From a virus: a DNA stretch of 42,529 nucleotides. The first letter of the stretch is position 1. Every line of letters starts with the position of its first letter. Both the position numbers and the translations under genes were made by a program. Below, piece by piece: positions 40,239 to 42,529 of this stretch. The notes under the pieces are model-generated. The model was given only the letters and a program-made list of their open reading frames with translations, did no database searches and was not told where the DNA came from. The stretch lies in IMG/VR virus record IMGVR_UViG_3300010299_000013, positions 1-42,529 of that record; one strand, written 5' to 3'.

Positions 40239-42272
40239 ATGCAACTTCTTGTTCAGTCTATTAGAGAAATATTATCAGAAGTATTTCTTAACGAGATTAG
40301 CTATGCTGCTATAAATCACGTTTTAGAGAGAAATTCTGACAAACTTCCTTTTGACGATCTTTTTGATGGTCAATTGAGAAAAGTAATTCCAATAGATTCA
40401 CCTGTTGTTTCCAAAATGAAGGGGCAATTACAAAATCAAGGATTTGAAGTTGATGTAAAAAACAGGAAGGCGTTTGTAACAAAACAAACCCAGCGTGGTC
40501 CTAAAAAGATAGAAATGAGACTTGGTAAGGCTATTGGTTCAACTGAAAAAAGCCTTTTAACTGCATTGAAAAATGCGTTTACCAACAATGGAAGCTTGGA
40601 ACAAAATAATCAGTATTTCAAAGATTTTGTTGGTATTTTGAACAAAGTAAAATCATTTGTAAAAAACGAATTTGATGTTAAGTCTATTCTTGCAGATATT
40701 AAATTAAAGCATGAAGATTTTTCTTTAGAAAATCACAAAGAAATAGCTTTGCGTGCCATTGATTATTTGCAATTTTTGTCTTTGAAAAAGGATTTTGAAA
40801 AAAGTGGAAATGAGCTAGATACTAGTGATTATTCTATTGTTTTGTCGAGAGCGCCAGCTGATGTTTTAAGAATGAGTGATCATAGAGGAATGAGTTCTTG
40901 TCATGCAGAAGGTCATGATTATTTTCAATGTGCAATAACAGAAGCAATAAGAGGTGGAGCTATTGCATATGTTGTTCGTACAAAAGATCTTGAAGATACT
41001 AATTTGCAAGATTCAGAAATATTTGAAGATTCAGACAGAAGAATAGCTGGTATTGAACCTTTATCAAGAATAAGAATTAGAAATTTTGCTTCTCCTGATG
41101 TTGAACTAGCAGTACCAGAAACACGTTCTTACGGTAACAATATTGCAGGATTCAAATCAACACTTACCAAATGGGCTCGTGATGCTCAAATTTCAAAATT
41201 TACTGATGAAGATGGAAATGTTGTTTTTCCAGATATTGATGATTTTGTATTGCGTGGTGGAACATATACTGATACAGAAGCTGACGAATTGCTCAACAAT
41301 TTATTTGATACAGATGAATTTGTAGGAGATATTGATGCTGAAGATAATGATGAAGAATATGGTGACTCATTTGAATCAATTGTAGATCAGCTTGAGTCTG
41401 AGCTTAGTGAGTATGTAGAACAGTCAAGCACAGGAGATGTTAACTTTTATTTTGATCAAGCAGAAATGGTTGAGGAAGATCGAGCTTATTTTTCTGTTTC
41501 TGCAAATTTGAGTGTAGAAATGCCTGATGATGTTGCAAAGGCTCTAGACGAACTATCATGGAGAGATCGTCAAGAATATATTGATGCATTCGTATATGAA
41601 ATCGATGTTTCTTATTCGGATTATGAATATAATCATCCATATATGTCAATTTATATCGAAGATCAAGATTTAACAGCAGTTGTTACACCAGATGATACAG
41701 ATTTAGATAATCTAAAAAGTACCATTGATTATTGGGAAAATTATAGTTTTGATGTTGAAGATGGAATAAATGCAGTTAGAAACAAGTTGATTATTGATGA
41801 TCATTTGCCGGGATATCAAGAAGATTATGCTGATGAATTGGCGGATAAATTTACAAACTTCAGCATAGAATTTGAGGAAGATCCTTCTGATGAAGATTTT
41901 AATGTCATTACTGCAACAGCAATAATATCCAATCTAGAAGATATTAAAAATCCGGATCTAAAAAAACAAGTAAATGTTCTTTTGTCTAAAAAGAAGTTTG
42001 TTGAATTATTTTTTAATGAGGTTGTTGGTTTCTTTAAGCCAAATCTAAAACAGCTTATATTACCAAATGTAGATTATGGACCAATGTCTTTGATCAAGGC
42101 ACCAGATGGTGCAACTCTTGTTATGAGTGGTGGCAAAATTATCATGAATGTACACTTTAGAGTTGATGATAATGCGGAAGATTTTATAGAATTTGTGTCT
42201 ACGATGGATAAGAATCTTGTTCTTGTAGAAAAGATTCTTGGAAGAACCATCAAACAAGCACTACAAATGTGA
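40239..42272 (+). CDS. Large unknown protein with Ser-Cys-His block, 677 aa
   Basis: The conserved-looking core is residues 203-270: SRAPADVLRMSDHRGMSSCH, then EGHDYFQCAITEA and GGAIAYVVR, followed later by ELAVPETRSYG. I have seen such 'D-V-L-x-M-S-D... S-C-H' blocks in unassigned proteins of large phages; no activity is known to me, though Cys and His in one loop could be catalytic. The N-terminus MQLLVQSIREILSEVFLNE carries L-x-E and I-x-E sites like T4 head-targeted internal proteins. After residue 350 it is strongly acidic (Asp, Glu) with repeated beta-like segments. It starts a new unit, with a T4-late-like box and no ribosome binding site. Confidence 0.6.
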   Translation: MQLLVQSIREILSEVFLNEISYAAINHVLERNSDKLPFDDLFDGQLRKVIPIDSPVVSKMKGQLQNQGFEVDVKNRKAFVTKQTQRGPKKIEMRLGKAIGSTEKSLLTALKNAFTNNGSLEQNNQYFKDFVGILNKVKSFVKNEFDVKSILADIKLKHEDFSLENHKEIALRAIDYLQFLSLKKDFEKSGNELDTSDYSIVLSRAPADVLRMSDHRGMSSCHAEGHDYFQCAITEAIRGGAIAYVVRTKDLEDTNLQDSEIFEDSDRRIAGIEPLSRIRIRNFASPDVELAVPETRSYGNNIAGFKSTLTKWARDAQISKFTDEDGNVVFPDIDDFVLRGGTYTDTEADELLNNLFDTDEFVGDIDAEDNDEEYGDSFESIVDQLESELSEYVEQSSTGDVNFYFDQAEMVEEDRAYFSVSANLSVEMPDDVAKALDELSWRDRQEYIDAFVYEIDVSYSDYEYNHPYMSIYIEDQDLTAVVTPDDTDLDNLKSTIDYWENYSFDVEDGINAVRNKLIIDDHLPGYQEDYADELADKFTNFSIEFEEDPSDEDFNVITATAIISNLEDIKNPDLKKQVNVLLSKKKFVELFFNEVVGFFKPNLKQLILPNVDYGPMSLIKAPDGATLVMSGGKIIMNVHFRVDDNAEDFIEFVSTMDKNLVLVEKILGRTIKQALQM

Positions 42273-42284
42273 TAAAATCCAAGC

Positions 42285-42529
42285 ATGGATTATAAACTTA
42301 GTGATAATGTTATTGCAAACATCATTCAGCTTCTTCAGCTATCAATGATGACAGGAACAGATATTTCTGACCAATTTAGAACAATTAGCTTAAGGCCATC
42401 TGAATTGTCCGAGGGAAAACTAGATTTATCCCCAGACTATGCTAAAGCTCATGATGATATGATTGCTGGTCTTATGGAAGAAGCACAAGCTCTTCAGGAT
42501 AGACTTCAAAAAGAAGCAAATCAAAATGG
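42285..42529 (+). CDS. Start of a hypothetical protein (3' partial)
   Basis: ATG 42285, 12 bases after the previous stop, opens a frame running off the window's right edge. The 81 residues begin MDYKLSDNVIANIIQLLQLS and continue with MMTGTDISDQFRTISLRPSE and a helix rich in Ala, Glu and Gln. Small phage proteins with a 'NIIQLLQLAMLTGTDI-x-D' start are familiar, but their role is not known to me. GATAAAAT lies about 7 bases before the ATG with no ribosome binding site. Confidence 0.6.
   Translation, partial: MDYKLSDNVIANIIQLLQLSMMTGTDISDQFRTISLRPSELSEGKLDLSPDYAKAHDDMIAGLMEEAQALQDRLQKEANQN

Noticed and set aside
1-42529. tRNA genes, CRISPR arrays, insertion sequences, integrase or attachment sites
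   Set aside because: No cloverleaf, spaced repeat array, transposase or integrase was seen while reading both strands; small tRNAs could still be missed by eye.

Overview
The window reads as about 42.5 kb of an AT-rich, T4-related contractile-tailed phage (Caudoviricetes, myovirus morphology), probably a large environmental phage. No bacterial gene, rRNA, tRNA or CRISPR was seen. The evidence for T4 kinship is the run of neck, sheath and tube genes in the T4 order (gp13-, gp14-, gp15-, gp18- and gp19-like), then gp26/gp51-like baseplate genes, a tape measure and baseplate genes, followed by a gp32-like SSB, a UvsX/RecA recombinase, a T4 RNase H-like 5' nuclease and a gp41/DnaB-like helicase. 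The host cannot be named from the sequence. Strong AGGAG ribosome binding sites precede many structural genes.

Layout. 1-1.5 kb: the end of a fibre-like gene, two unknown small genes and a minus-strand HExxH metallopeptidase. 1.5-11.6 kb: neck proteins, sheath terminator, two tandem sheath paralogues and the tube protein, with a minus-strand gene lying between gp14 and gp15. 11.6-12.1 kb: a terminator and two tiny minus-strand reading frames. 12.1-23.7 kb: baseplate hub/tape-measure assembly pair with a possible ribosomal frameshift, a 1212-residue tape measure and baseplate proteins. 23.7-25.8 kb: a compact family A DNA polymerase, a degenerate HD-domain protein and a small basic protein, closed by a terminator. 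25.8-28.4 kb: a large unknown protein, a DUF3293-like protein and a minus-strand GIY-YIG homing endonuclease. 28.5-34.4 kb: replication/recombination block (ssb, uvsX, dUTPase, 5' nuclease, helicase). 34.4-40.2 kb: nucleotide metabolism (split class II ribonucleotide reductase, HNH-thymidylate synthase fusion, zinc-finger-DHFR fusion) with small genes and a wrecked P-loop/CYTH gene. 40.2-42.5 kb: a 677-residue unknown protein and the start of another gene.

How it fits together. The first half builds the neck, contractile tail and baseplate. The second half copies the genome: SSB, UvsX, helicase, 5' nuclease and PolA act at the fork, while NrdJ, dUTPase, ThyA and DHFR form a chain that makes dNTPs and in particular dTTP. 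The pairing of a T4-type virion and helicase/SSB set with a PolA-type polymerase and a B12-dependent reductase differs from T4 itself, which uses a family B polymerase and class I/III reductases.

The most unusual points are: several genes without a Shine-Dalgarno sequence whose start codon lies 4-7 bases after an A+T box, which suggests leaderless late transcripts; hairpin leaders on ssb and uvsX that look like attenuators; an HNH endonuclease fused in frame to thymidylate synthase, which has no start codon of its own; a T7 run in the gp26/gp51 overlap; a perfect 14-bp inverted repeat just before the tape measure; a P-loop/CYTH gene whose remains lie in all three frames; and a shared N-terminal motif that may direct proteins into the head.
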